NCBI GenBank assembly: GCA_963921935.1
Contig: OY998175.1
Coordinates: 207,096,655-207,160,654 of the forward strand
Source of the DNA: Galeruca laticollis
Taxonomy: Eukaryota > Arthropoda > Insecta > Coleoptera > Chrysomelidae
Length of the DNA: 64,000 bases
Direction: 5' to 3'
The notes beneath the pieces were generated by a model that saw nothing but the letters and a program-made list of their open reading frames with translations, did not search any database and was not told where the DNA came from. This document shows, one piece after another, positions 44,435-54,901 of this stretch. Within the stretch, counting starts at the first letter, position 1; every line of letters starts with the position of its first letter. Made by a program: the position numbers and the translations under genes.

Positions 44435-45760
44435 TTGTTATTTGAAAATTATATTACTGAAGGCCGTTTTCTTTTTTTTTATACTTTTTTCATACGATGA
44501 TTCTTCAGAACTTGAGACTTCCAAGTCCAATACAAAGTTTGAATTAGGAGACGTTGCTTTACGTTTGTGTTTCGGAAATGGAGTGGATTTAAAGAGAGGA
44601 GACTTAATCGCATCATCTTGGAATGATGTTTGTAGGGATTCATGAGAAGTTACATGGTTTTCCACCTCCACCGGTCCTTGAATATGTTCCAAGAGTCAAC
44701 CAATTCCAGTTAATTGAACAGAAAGTTCAGAAATTTGATAGTAGTCTTCGTGAATTTGATGATGGTGACCCATAAATTTGGCTAATTGTTTAGCCTGAAA
44801 ACCGTATTTACTATGAAGTAATATTGCTTGTGATGCAACATGTTTACGAAGTTGTACACTTCTTAACGTTTCCGGTTTATTTGCGCCACATTCAAGTGAC
44901 GCCTTTCTTAAAAGTGGACAGACTCTATAGAAACGGTTGTCGAATTCAGCTCTAGAGGAATAGGGTTCCCCAAAGACATAAGGATTTGAGTCAAGAACTC
45001 CTGCTTGTCTTCTATATCTTAGAATCAGTTCAATACCTTGCTGTATTTCATTATTGATTAGAACCGGAACATTCTTCACCCGCTTTCCTCTTAATTCAAA
45101 AACGCTGTATTTATTAACCAGTTTAAATCCTCTGGTTTCAAAGTTTTAAATATCTCGGGATGGGAATGAACACTAATTTTCACTTTTCTATTATAATCTT
45201 CTATTGGAATACGTTCAGTTTCCCCAGGACGACGTCTATTAAATGTTTCAATACACAATAAGGTAAATTTGGTCAAATCCACCCAATATTGCAACTTAAA
45301 TTGTTTTGATAGCTTTCTTAAATTGGTTTCTTGATTAGTATACAAGTAATTCATCAATTCCGATACATCTTCGGTTGATGGTAAAACAACTGTCTTTCTT
45401 CTGGCATTATTTAACTCGAAGACAGCTACACATAGATATAATACTCGTGAATGCTGGACCAGTAAAACATTAATTAATAGAGGTAGGTACCTACCAAAAG
45501 TGAAAAATGTCCTACTTACTGTTTTTTCTTTCGTAAACTCCAGGCAAGTACTTTTCCAAGCGAACTATTGGTAAATTTTGATTAATGTTATTCTTAAATA
45601 TTAGTAAACTGTTCTTATTATTACTCTTTAATAGTACATCAGCCAAATAGTGCATTTTCCCATAAGGAACAATTACTTCTCTAGTAATGTTCATTTTTAA
45701 TCTATCGGTAAGAACAACAGATATGATATCATCATCTTTGAATCGCAATAACGAAAACAT
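44435..45760 (-). pseudogene. Crypton-like tyrosine recombinase
   Basis: Minus strand: a 5' open frame (45760-45512) MFSLLRFKDDDIISV..., then VAVFELNNARRKTV near 45420, FNRRRPGETERIPIEDY (catalytic Arg I), a frameshift near 45110, RGKRVKNVPVL, NPYVFGEP, QLRKHVASQAI (the box with His-x-x-Arg-like residues), LAKFMGHHHQIHEDYY (His and the Tyr nucleophile). A TGA at 44695-44693 interrupts a Ser/Lys-rich tail ending KKKKT. Residue order R...RKH...GH...Y fits a tyrosine recombinase of the Crypton kind, which cuts and rejoins DNA through a covalent Tyr link. No element ends were identified. Confidence 0.6.
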
Positions 45761-45764
45761 TATC

Positions 45765-47718
45765 TAAAAGAATCAAACGATTTGTCAGTAGATTTATAAA
45801 ACGGAAAATATATTACTTATTTATGATTGTCCATGTTTTACAGCTACACAAAAGTTCAAGTAGGTAAGGCAGCATATTTATATTACTTAATATTACTCCG
45901 TAGGAATACAACTTTGAAGTGAAATAGAAATAAAAAGGAAATAACTAAATCTAAATAGATAAATGGTTGTGCTAAAAACAAGCAAAAAACTTATGGCTCG
46001 AAACCCGAGGTCGAAGGTGTGTGGAGCTATCTTCGAGCGGGCACTACACGGGCAGTGTTGTCACAGACTCTGATGACTTTTAGATAAAAATAATGAAATT
46101 TTTCAGACAAGCAACAATTTGACTTTTGCCTTTGATTAGGCATAGGGGTATGCTGGCATACCTAAGCCGATCAAAGGAAAAAGTCGACGAGGGAGACGAA
46201 CACGTGCTTTATTTAACTTCTGCAATTGATTTTGGATATAAAATTCACCTACCAAATGTAATCCCAAAACTGGAATAATTTTGTTAACGTTAATTTATTT
46301 AGGTTCCACTAACATAGATTTTATACATAAGAATCTGTCGTGTAACAAGAAACATTAATCTGACTTTGGTGATATGAATTCGTGAAAATATTTCAGCTGA
46401 TTGGGTAAAGTTACTTCAGAATCATTTGCAGAACCGACAAATTATTCAACCACTGCTAAGCATTCGGAAGTTTTTAATCCTGTATGCATAATGACCTTAA
46501 GTTTAGTATAGAAATTCTCGTATAATGTTATAATACATATAGGATTTATTTGAAGGAACTGAATATTATCACCGAATAATAATCAAACATCACATTATTC
46601 GGCGATATTATGTAGTTTCCTCACAGAAATCCAAGCTCTGTTAACATTTACTGAAAGTAGCTTCACCGCGGCTTATCGGTGTTACTATCCAGGTTTAACC
46701 GGATTCATTGATTTTTTTGTTTGCGAGGTCGGTTGTAATTTTAGGAAAATGACATAATGAGAACCAAGTTTTTATATAATAACTAAAATTTAAAATTATT
46801 AGTAGTTAGGTATATTAGATCTAGACGGTAAAGTAACATTTTTTCAGGCTGAATGAGAAATATTTTTATCCACAATCACAGTATAGGTAATTGGAGTTTT
46901 ATTCACACTTATGAAACATACAAAGTACCACTTTATTCACTAGTGGAATAATGAAAAATACAATCTTAAATTCAACACCTCCCAAATTTTTTTTAATTAA
47001 ATTTCAATAATTTTTGGCGTTACAGATACTATCAGAGCGAAATGTCAAATCACTTTTTGATGAAATCTGATTCTAAATGACTGTGATTGTGGTTAAAACG
47101 TATTGCATTCTTGTTTTATTTCCGTTTTATCCACTTAAGAAAATTAAATCCCGGAGCCTTGCTTTCTTGCGTTAACGGTTTTTGTTAAAATCCATGTGTT
47201 GATTATCAACCAAAATTCAAATTAAATATATTTCGCGCGCTCTCCTTGTTAAATTCCAGCTAATTTACTCTTGTGAGAAAGTCATTTGTATGAGTAGAGG
47301 TAGGCTGTTTTTACCCGTCTAGAAAGGCGGCCATATTCAAAATTCCGCTATGTTTAGTGATAGTTTTGATAAAATGCATCTTGAAAATGGTAAGATGTGT
47401 TTGAATTTATTAATCAAGAAATTCATATAATTTCAAATTCTCAACTGACTGAAGGTCCCTCTTTGTTATAAGTCAATGTTACCAAATCTCGCCGACAACT
47501 TCTAATTAAAATGTAAACACCTTTCAATAAATCGGCAATATTAACTGTGTAATGACTATAGGTAGTGCCTTATCCTTACCTATTATACCAACAATATAGG
47601 AAATTTTTTGTATCGTTGCTGGTGCCTATTTTTAACTATTTGTTAAATAATTCATTCATTGAAATATATTTATAGAGAAATCGTTATAATTTATTGTTAT
47701 TATTATTATTGATTCCTT
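45765..47718. other. Long stretch without a gene
   Basis: AT-rich. The only clear structure is the hairpin at 46120-46187. A GC-richer patch at about 46000-46060 has no open frame of note. Confidence 0.4.
46120..46187. repeat. Long hairpin, arms of about 32-34 bp, 2-nt loop
   Basis: Left arm TGACTTTTGCCTTTGATTAG GCAT..GTATGC pairs with GCATACCTAAGCCGATCAAA GGAAAAAGTCGA. A few mismatches and a short bulge. Confidence 0.75.
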
Positions 47719-47818
47719 ATATTAGTGTTTTTAAATGAAACTCACGGTCTCTAGTTAATTCCACAATATATTGTGGAATTAACTAGAGACCGTGAGTTTC
47801 ATTTAAAAACACTAATAT
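47719..47818. repeat. Perfect 100-bp palindrome
   Basis: ATATTAGTGTTTTTAAATGA... to the centre CCACAATA|TATTGTGG at 47768/47769 and back, with no mismatch in 50 bp arms. The right half continues as the dispersed repeat seen at 3822-3925. Confidence 0.95.
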
Positions 47819-47872
47819 GAGCATATTCCACGAAGTAAGGGTCGAGATAGTTAATTTGTTTCCTTATATTCC
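47769..47872 (+). repeat. Dispersed repeat, copy 2
   Basis: Matches 3822-3925 from TATTGTGGAATTA to GTCGAgAtAG; only its first 50 bp is inverted to form the palindrome. Confidence 0.6.
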
Positions 47873-48185
47873 CCTATTTAGGGGCGGTCCTTCGAATAAA
47901 CTTAGAACTTCAATCACTCGTATGAATAATTATGAACTGGCTACTGTTACATCACCACAGTTCTTTGATATTTTCGCTATTTTCTTCCCGCTGCTTTATT
48001 CATACATATTGTCGGTACTTCGAGCCGGATATTGCTCAAAATTATATGATTCACCCACATTTTATACCCTATTATATATCAACTTGACACTGGATTTGTT
48101 CATATCCATCGCTATTTTCGTATCCACAATGCTAGTAAAAATACACATTTATTCAACCTATAGACTTAAGCTGCTCATGGTATAG
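47817..48185 (+). CDS. Unrecognised open frame with two hydrophobic segments
   Basis: ATG at 47817 lies in the palindrome edge, and the first 18 or so codons are within the dispersed repeat. The rest has two hydrophobic runs (FFDIFAIFFPLLYSYILSVL and a C-terminal YINLTLDLFISIAIFVSTML) that could be membrane segments. No family is recognised, and the start inside a repeat argues against a real gene. Confidence 0.2.
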   Translation: MSIFHEVRVEIVNLFPYIPLFRGGPSNKLRTSITRMNNYELATVTSPQFFDIFAIFFPLLYSYILSVLRAGYCSKLYDSPTFYTLLYINLTLDLFISIAIFVSTMLVKIHIYSTYRLKLLMV

Positions 48186-48189
48186 CAAT

Positions 48190-48824
48190 CTATAACCAGA
48201 AACTTTAATTTTTAATTAGTTGTGAAAGTGCTTAGTGATTAAAAGTTCCGCGATATCGCGATATTAAAGTTGATTTGGCAACCGTGAACAGCTCCTTATT
48301 TTGCATATTTGTTTTTGTTTTGAAATAATTCTTGGAGTCGTCGGCTAATGGCAACTAGAAACAAATTTACAAGAACACGTGTGCCTGCTAGACGCGACCA
48401 ATTGTTTTTATATAGAAATTCATTACTGGATTTTATTTCAGAACATATTTTAATGTTTTTCAGTGCTTTTTTGTGAATAAATATATTTCGCTTCAAAAAC
48501 AGAATAGACACTAATACGGTATAAACGTTTAATTTTATTCGGTGTAAAACTACACAAATTTTTTCATGCATTTGTATGGTATGAATAATTGATTTGTTTA
48601 TAGGTATTTTTCTTGATTTCCTATGCGTTATCTTTTCAGGTAAATGTGTTATTGAAGCAGGAGATCTGTATTTAGTTGTGGGAATCCACAATATTCTTAA
48701 TTCGCTAGCTATAAATATTCGTTAAACTACCTGGGTTTATTTTTTGATACAGATATCTGAATATTATTTGTATATCTATCTTTTTAAGCAAAGAATTCGT
48801 GTGCATTTTACATACAGTTGGTCC
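48190..48824. other. Stretch with no recognisable gene
   Basis: AT-rich. A 131-codon minus-strand open frame (48691-48296) has biased Lys/Ile content and no family features. Confidence 0.35.
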
Positions 48825-48992
48825 AGCGAATCTTCTCCCATGCGTCATTAATATCTGATAACATAACCGACATAATTTTTAAGTCTTGTCTCTTTCTATT
48901 AATAGTGAAGCACAGAACAAAATAATTTGACATTTGTCGGTTATGTTATCAGATATTAACGACGCATGGGAAAAGCTTCACCGGACCAACTA
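48825..48992. mobile_element. MITE related to the mariner-like element at 1-1265
   Basis: 168 bp, almost all of it inverted repeat: AGTTGGTCCAGCGAATCTTC on the left and a diverged reverse complement on the right, flanked by TA. Both arms contain GCGTCxTTAATATCTGATAA C, which is also at about 104-124 in front of the transposase remnant. No coding capacity; it would depend on a transposase made elsewhere. Confidence 0.75.
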
Positions 48993-49176
48993 TATGTATA
49001 TATTTTAAAGCAAATATTGTATACTAATTACTAAATCGCTTTAAGTATTGTACTTATTATTATTAGTTGTCGCTATGGTAAAATCTGAGTAACTTTATTA
49101 AAAATTTTTTACATACGCACGCATAGAGTTTCTATCATTAATTAATTAGTACCTATTTGTTTGCGATTTTATTAAG
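48993..49176. other. Sequence upstream of BEL/Pao gag
   Basis: This is where leader or LTR sequence would be expected; no LTR pair or primer site could be recognised. Confidence 0.3.
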
Positions 49177-50620
49177 ATGGCTCACCCTCTTTGTTAAAAA
49201 ATAAACGAACTGGTGCGAAGTCGCAATTAACTCGCTTAGAAAAATTTGTAGCCTCTCTAACTGGAGAGGAACAGCAATATCTTCTCAAACTTAAATTAGA
49301 TAATTTGGTTAATCATTACGATATTTATAAATCACTTCAATTGGAAACTCTTGGTATGATTACTACTATAAATGACGTTTTGTCAGATAGTGATCAGACA
49401 GAAGATGACATTGCGGACAGATTTAAATCTTGTATAGCCAAACTGGCATCTCTGGTTGCGAATGGTAAAAATACTAGTACTACTACTCATTATCCCGGCT
49501 ACTGAAACGTTTCACGTCCAAAAATTAATATAAAACCTTTTGGTGGAAATAGTGCCGAATGGACCTCCTTTATTGATTTATTCACCGCTCTTGTTTTAAA
49601 TAATAATAAGCTAAAGAGTGATAGTGAAAAAGTATATTATTTAAAGAGTCTACTTAGATATCAAGCATTACATCTCGTTGCTTATCTTCCCGTTACTAAT
49701 CAAAATTTAACAATTGCTATTGAAACTCTAAAAAATGCGTATGAAAATAAATCTCGACTTTTGTATAAGTACTTTGTATTAATCCTTCATCGAACAAAAA
49801 TCATTGACAAAGGGTAGCAACCTCAAATTTGTAATATTTTTACATATCCGCTAGAAAACGCTAGATATCATTAATAATATCGCTTTTGAACCGGAAGAGA
49901 AATTTGAATCTCTTATTGTTTTCGTATTTGAACAAAAGTAGGATTATTATTCTAATAGAGAATTTAAATCTGAAAGAATGTCGGAGAATTTGGCAACCTG
50001 CGATTTATTTTTTAAATTCATTAAAAAACGCTAAATGGTTTTAGAAAGTGTAAATTTGTTGGAATCGTACCCCAAAAAGTAGTCACGTGTTTCTGAAAAA
50101 GCTAAAATTAGTTTGCATACAACTGTTAATGATAAAGCCTCTACTTCTTCTTCCTCATATTTAGCAAACAAAGCTAATTGTAAATTTTGTTCTGAGACCA
50201 CACATAATGTATATAGATGCAATAAATGTTTAACTTTGTCTCCTAATAACAGACATACGTTGGTTAAATTGAATAAGCCATGTATAAATTGTTCCCAACA
50301 TTTATTTGCTGATTGTAACTTCATAGGTGTATTAGCTGTGGAAAGCAACATCATTCACTATTGCATTTTGAGAATAATTCTCCAAATACCCGACAGATTT
50401 CAAAAGTTCAAAGTGGACGCTATATTAATCGTAGTAATGAATGTAATCCTCCTACTCACAATCCTTCTCATCAAAGAGACTCAGAAACTCAGCCTTATCT
50501 ATATAGGACTAATGTACCGAGAAACAATATTGACAACATTGCATGTTAATACTAATATCACTACTGTTGAACCCCCAGTACCTACTAACAACCTAACAAC
50601 CAATCGAATGTCGTAGTTGC
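49177..50620 (+). pseudogene. gag: BEL/Pao gag
   Basis: A possible ATG is at 49177, stopped after six codons; the readable frame is 49191-49505 with LTRLEKFVASLTGEEQQYL. After a stop it continues KPFGGNSAEWTSFIDLF and YYLKSLLRYQALHLV, the DUF1759-like block that forms the capsid. Around 50177 CKFCSETTHNVYRC and CINCSQHLFADC resemble paired zinc knuckles for RNA binding. Frames change near 49800, 49990 and 50320. Confidence 0.65.
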
Positions 50621-50659
50621 CCAGTCTTCTTTTGCTACAACTCTTTCAATTAATAAAAT

Positions 50660-51290
50660 GGTACTGTTACCCACTGCTTTAGTTAATGTACACTGTAAAA
50701 ATGACAAAACCCTTGTTGCTCGTGTTCTTCTAGATTCTGCTTCTCAAATGTATTGTTAAGAAGTCTCTTGCTGAAAAATCAAATATACCTTCTCGCCCTT
50801 ATACAGTAAATATTACAGGTTTGGGAAATAATAAATGTACAAACACTACAAATGTCATTGAGATATCTTTTATCTCTTTACTTCATTCTTGTCGAGGATT
50901 CAAGATCACTTGTAGTATTATAGATAATAATATCACTGGATTATTACCCCAATGTATCATCTCTCCTAAACATTTTCTTTCCAGTCGCATGATAGATTAA
51001 ATTTAGCAGACCCAAAGTTTCTCAGTCCAGGGGAAATTGATGTCCTGATTGGCGCTGATATATATTTTAGTCTTTTGAAAGATGAAGTTATTAGCTTGAG
51101 GACACATATGCCAACCTTCGTGAACACACATTTGGGTTATATAGTAGCTAGTCCCGTCCCAGAAGGTCACTTTGAAAAAGAGCAATCGAACGGATTCTGC
51201 ATTTTCCTTTTTGACTGTTTCAAGTAACCTAGATCCTGAAACAGATACTCTTGACAAACTCCTTGAAAAATTTTCGCGCATTACTCATAC
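50660..51290 (+). pseudogene. BEL/Pao protease (DUF1758-like)
   Basis: Reads VARVLLDSASQMY (the Asp protease D-S-A/G site), INITGLGNN-like block, LLPQCIIS, and VLIGADIYFSLL, the second conserved block of this protease family. A frameshift follows SQMY and others occur near 50990 and 51190. Confidence 0.6.
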
Positions 51291-51329
51291 CTGAATCAAA
51301 AGGCTCTTCTGCCGTAGACGAATTAGTTG

Positions 51330-52310
51330 AACATATATTTTCATAAATACCGCTAAAATTTTATCTTCGGGCAGATGTCAGGTTGATATGCCTATGATAG
51401 CTAATATATATGGTAAAAAACTAGGTCGTTCTCTATATATCGGCAAAAGACGTTTTTTGTATCTAGAAAATAAATTTGCTAATAACGATGAGTATTTTAA
51501 AATATATAAACAGGTTTTATATGATTATATTTCTCTTGACCATGCTAAAGTGACACATTTGTTGTTATACTCTAATTACTCTAATGAATTGAAATATTTT
51601 GTGCCGCATCGGGCAGTTATTCGCACTTCTGCTGTTTCTTCAAAAAGTCGTATTGTTTTTGATTTTTCTTCTCGCTGTAATAATGGAGTTTCACTTAATG
51701 ATCTCACTCATAAAGGATATCAGGTCCAAGATAAATTGTTCGATATTATTTCTCGTTTCGAACTTATCGTTTTGTCCTTTGCGCAGACATCGAGAAAATG
51801 TATCGCATGATAGAAATTAATCCCGCAGAATGCCACTTACAAAATATACTTTGGCGTGATAACCCTTCTGACTCTTTTAAATGTATAGAACTCTCTAGAC
51901 TTATTTAGGTCAAAACTGTGCCCCGTCTCTTGCTACGCGGGTCTTAAAAGATATAGCACTAAACAATCCTTCTTATCCTCTTGCTCAACAAGCAATTTGA
52001 TCTCTACTTATATGGACGACACCCTAAGTGGTGTCTTTAATTTTGACAATTTGAAAACCCTTTATCTCGAACTAAATCCTCTTCTTAATATACATGGATT
52101 CTTATTGCAAATGTGGCATTGTAATTCCACTCAGTTCCTTCAAACAATCTCTCTTGAAAATAATGAAGAATTAGATTTAAATTTAGAAAATTGCCCATGT
52201 AAAATTCTTGGCCTTAAATGGAACTCTTCTATACATTCTCTTCAAATCAGTACTTCTCCCTTGCCCAAATTTTCTATTGTGACTGAAAGAATAGTTCTAT
52301 AGATAATAGC
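51330..52310 (+). pseudogene. BEL/Pao reverse transcriptase
   Basis: The open frame 51388-51810 carries KYFVPHRAVIR and RIVFDFSSR, the entry of the BEL RT palm, then LNDLTHKGYQVQDKLF. After a frameshift come an ADIEKMYR-type block near 51790 (first catalytic Asp) and ISTYMDDTLSGV at 51997 (YMDD box) with ILGLKWNSS. Stops lie near 51908 and 52302. Confidence 0.65.
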
Positions 52311-52960
52311 TAGGACGTTTGACCCTCTGGGTATAGTCAATCCCTCTTATTGTCATTGGAAAATTAATTATGCAATGTGTTTTGGCAACTTACATTAAAT
52401 TGGGATGATCCTATCACTGACAGCAAAGTTCTCAATCAATGGCATTCCTTTACAACCGTTTTTAACGGATTGTTGGAGTTCTCTATCCCTCGACTTCTTG
52501 TCGAAAACAAACACATTCGGAAAGTAGCACTGCATGGTTTCTGCGACGCAAGCTTATTAACGCATGATTGTTGCGTATATTTAGTAGCTTATTATTCTGA
52601 TAAGTCTATTTCCTCTATGCTTATTGCCTCCAAATCAAGAGTTAATTCTATTAAAAACAAATTTACTGTCCCAAAATTAGAACTTTGTGCGAATATGCTA
52701 TTGTCATTTCTTTTTGCAAAAATTGTATTTTGTCTCCTTGTTATAAATTTAACTCCTTCAATCTTTGCTCAGATTCGCTCATCTCACTTTGTTGGGTGAA
52801 ATGAAATGGAATCGAATTCAATCCATTCGTGTCAAGACGAGTCCTAACTATTCAACAGAAATAGTGTAGGTTCTATGTGGAGGCACATTAAATCGTCTAG
52901 TAATCCAGCAGGTGCTTTGTCACGTGGAAATTTTTCTAAAGAAATTGGACAGGATTTTGA
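52311..52960 (+). pseudogene. BEL/Pao RNase H-like region (Peptidase_A17 domain)
   Basis: TFDPLGIVNP is visible at 52316, followed by LNWDDPI, ALHGFCDASL (RNase H Asp) and LIASKSRV...VPKLELCANML (Glu block). The end is shifted and broken near 52750-52870. Confidence 0.6.
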
Positions 52961-53550
52961 CTCTCTTGATTCATTTGCTCCTATCGATGACCTACCCGAA
53001 GTGAAAAAAGTTGCTTAGTTGCAGTTAACACCCGAGAGAACCGCTTGATTTGGCTCCCGGAATTTCCTAAATTTCTCAAAGTTCAAAGAGTAGTAGTTTT
53101 CATTTTTAGATTTGGAAATGATTGTAAAAAGATTAGCAACAAGCAAATACGCCCCCCAACTATAGAAGACCTTGATACTTCTCATACATTTATAAAGCGA
53201 CAAATTCAAAATGAATACTGTCATAAAAAATTGATTCTCTTCTTCAGAATAAAACCATATGAGACAAGTCTCTATTACCTTAAAATGTTTTCTTAGACAA
53301 AAACAATTCTGTTACCCAAAGATGACACGCTGGTTAACCTTTTAATAGAAAAGGAACATCGTAGACTAGGACACAAAATGTCCTTTCTAAATGTATAACT
53401 TGCTTTAGGTTTAAAGCGAAATTTGCTTTTGAAATAATGGCCCCCTTGTCGGATGACAGAATAAGTCCATCTCGAATATTACAAAGGGTTGTAGTGGATT
53501 TTGCTGGCCCTATTTCCTTGCTATCATCACGGCTTCGAAAGGCTCCTGTA
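52961..53550 (+). pseudogene. BEL/Pao integrase, N-terminal part only
   Basis: EKEHRRLGHKM near 53350 is the HHCC zinc-binding block (partly decayed), then a shifted MADLPSDR-like stretch and VVVDFAGPISLL near 53490, the first catalytic Asp of the DDE core. Sequence ends at a junction at about 53550, so the rest of the integrase is missing. Confidence 0.55.
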
Positions 53551-53551
53551 A

Positions 53552-54190
53552 TTAATGTTCAAATTCATTAACATATGCGATGGTGTGCTCCAGTGATGCT
53601 GGTTGCTTTAAATGCATGCTATTCCGTAAAGTACCTATGCAGCTAGCGATAAAGGTATTTAATGCCGTATTGTCGCAAAATTGCATATGTATAATTTTCT
53701 CGGTTTGGTGAAGATTATTATCGTTAATAATTCTTTGTACGATGCTGCTCCTCAATAATTGCAACATATTCCCGAATTCTATCAAATTTCCATTTTTATG
53801 CGGCCTGTTTCGCGTGAGCTCTTGCGTTGAATATTCTAGGTTCCGTTTTTCCGAAAAACATTGCCTGAGCTCACCTTTTAACAATTCCCAACTATAAGTA
53901 TATTTTGAGATAGCAGTTTTTTCAAACATAGCAGTTGGCCACAAGCGATAAGGACCGCTCACTACTTAGTTGGTGAGCTAGCATCAAGATAGAGTGTAGT
54001 ATGTAAGTGGTATTGGTAAAAGTGAATAAAATAACCTTTCAGAGTCTAGCTCCGCAACATAACTTAAAGGGGATATGCCATTACATTTCTGTACTATATG
54101 TTTTGCGCGTACTATACCTACATTTGAGCATTTCGTAGTTATTTCCAGATTTATAATAATTTGTATTCGTTTTACAAAAACAATCAAAGC
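53552..54190 (-). pseudogene. gag: Gag-region fragment of an LTR retrotransposon, copy B
   Basis: The open frame 53962-53552 (minus) shows the Gag pattern RQCFSEKRNLEYSTQELT, NLIEFGNMLQLLRSS and an Ala/Leu-rich repeat before HLKQPASLEHTIAYVNE, as in Ty3/gypsy-group capsids. The upstream part (53900-54190) matches 44100-44420 in inverted orientation. It abuts the broken BEL integrase, so one event truncated both. Confidence 0.55.
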
Positions 54191-54733
54191 ATGAAAATTA
54201 TAATAAGAAAATGTTTCGGCAGTTGCATTATTTTATCCTTTTGTTTCGTTTCATTTCTAAGTTAAAATGGCTCAATCCGAGTAACAATATTTGAGAAAAT
54301 TCAAATCTGCTACTTATTGACTTAATAATTCAGCTATTGCGGCAAAAAAAATTGTATTTTGGATGCTATCAGGCTTGGTTAGGTTAGGTGAATATTCTTC
54401 AATGCGGTCGGCACTAAATCCAATAATCCGATTCGGACCGGTTAAACACTTTCATTAGCTTTATCGATTTTAACGAGCGCATGGCCACCTCGTATTATCC
54501 GCTGGAACAATAGAAACGCCCATTTTCGTTGGAACAATCATTTTCCGTTGGAACAATGGAAACCACCGCGAGGACAGATTATGAACATTAGAACCATCCC
54601 ATTTAACGTTTTCGATATGGACGCCGATGCTGGACGAACCGAGAAAGATGAGAGTTTCAACTGGGCTAATTGATTTGGTAGTAGCTTATTTTCGTTCCCT
54701 TTGGATTTACCGTTAGCTATGTCACGATCAGCC
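54191..54733. other. Stretch with no recognisable gene
   Basis: No supportable gene. The short GC-richer part near 54480-54640 is downstream of the BED-finger frame on the minus strand and could be its decayed continuation. Confidence 0.3.
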
Positions 54734-54899
54734 TCAGTTTTCCAGAAATTTAGAAGAACCTGCTACAGCAGCATCAGTATCCATCTTTTCACTAGCCACA
54801 GAACCAGCATTATCCTCATGATGTAATACTGAGAAATGTTTTGCTTTTAAATGTTTTTGAAGATAGGATGTTGCGCCACCTTTATAAGATACTCTTACA
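54734..54899 (-). pseudogene. hAT-type BED zinc-finger protein, part 2
   Basis: Minus strand: VRVSYKGGATSYLQKHLKAK H, the second half of a BED finger (conserved KGGATSxLxKHLxxxH), followed by an acidic linker to a stop at 54736. The other half is at 57125-57193; the mariner-like element sits between them at a TA. Confidence 0.6.
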
Positions 54900-54901
54900 T
54901 A

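Larger units (their letters stand above)
49177..53550 (+). mobile_element. BEL/Pao retrotransposon, decayed, truncated in integrase
   Basis: All modules are in the BEL order on the plus strand: gag, zinc-knuckle region, protease, reverse transcriptase, RNase H-like domain, integrase zinc-binding and the beginning of the catalytic core. The sequence ends at about 53550 and changes into an inverted gag fragment of a different element. At least ten frameshifts or stops are present. No LTR was identified. Confidence 0.7.

Noticed and set aside
50031..50354. Minus-strand 107-codon open frame
   Set aside because: Antisense of the BEL/Pao zinc-knuckle region.
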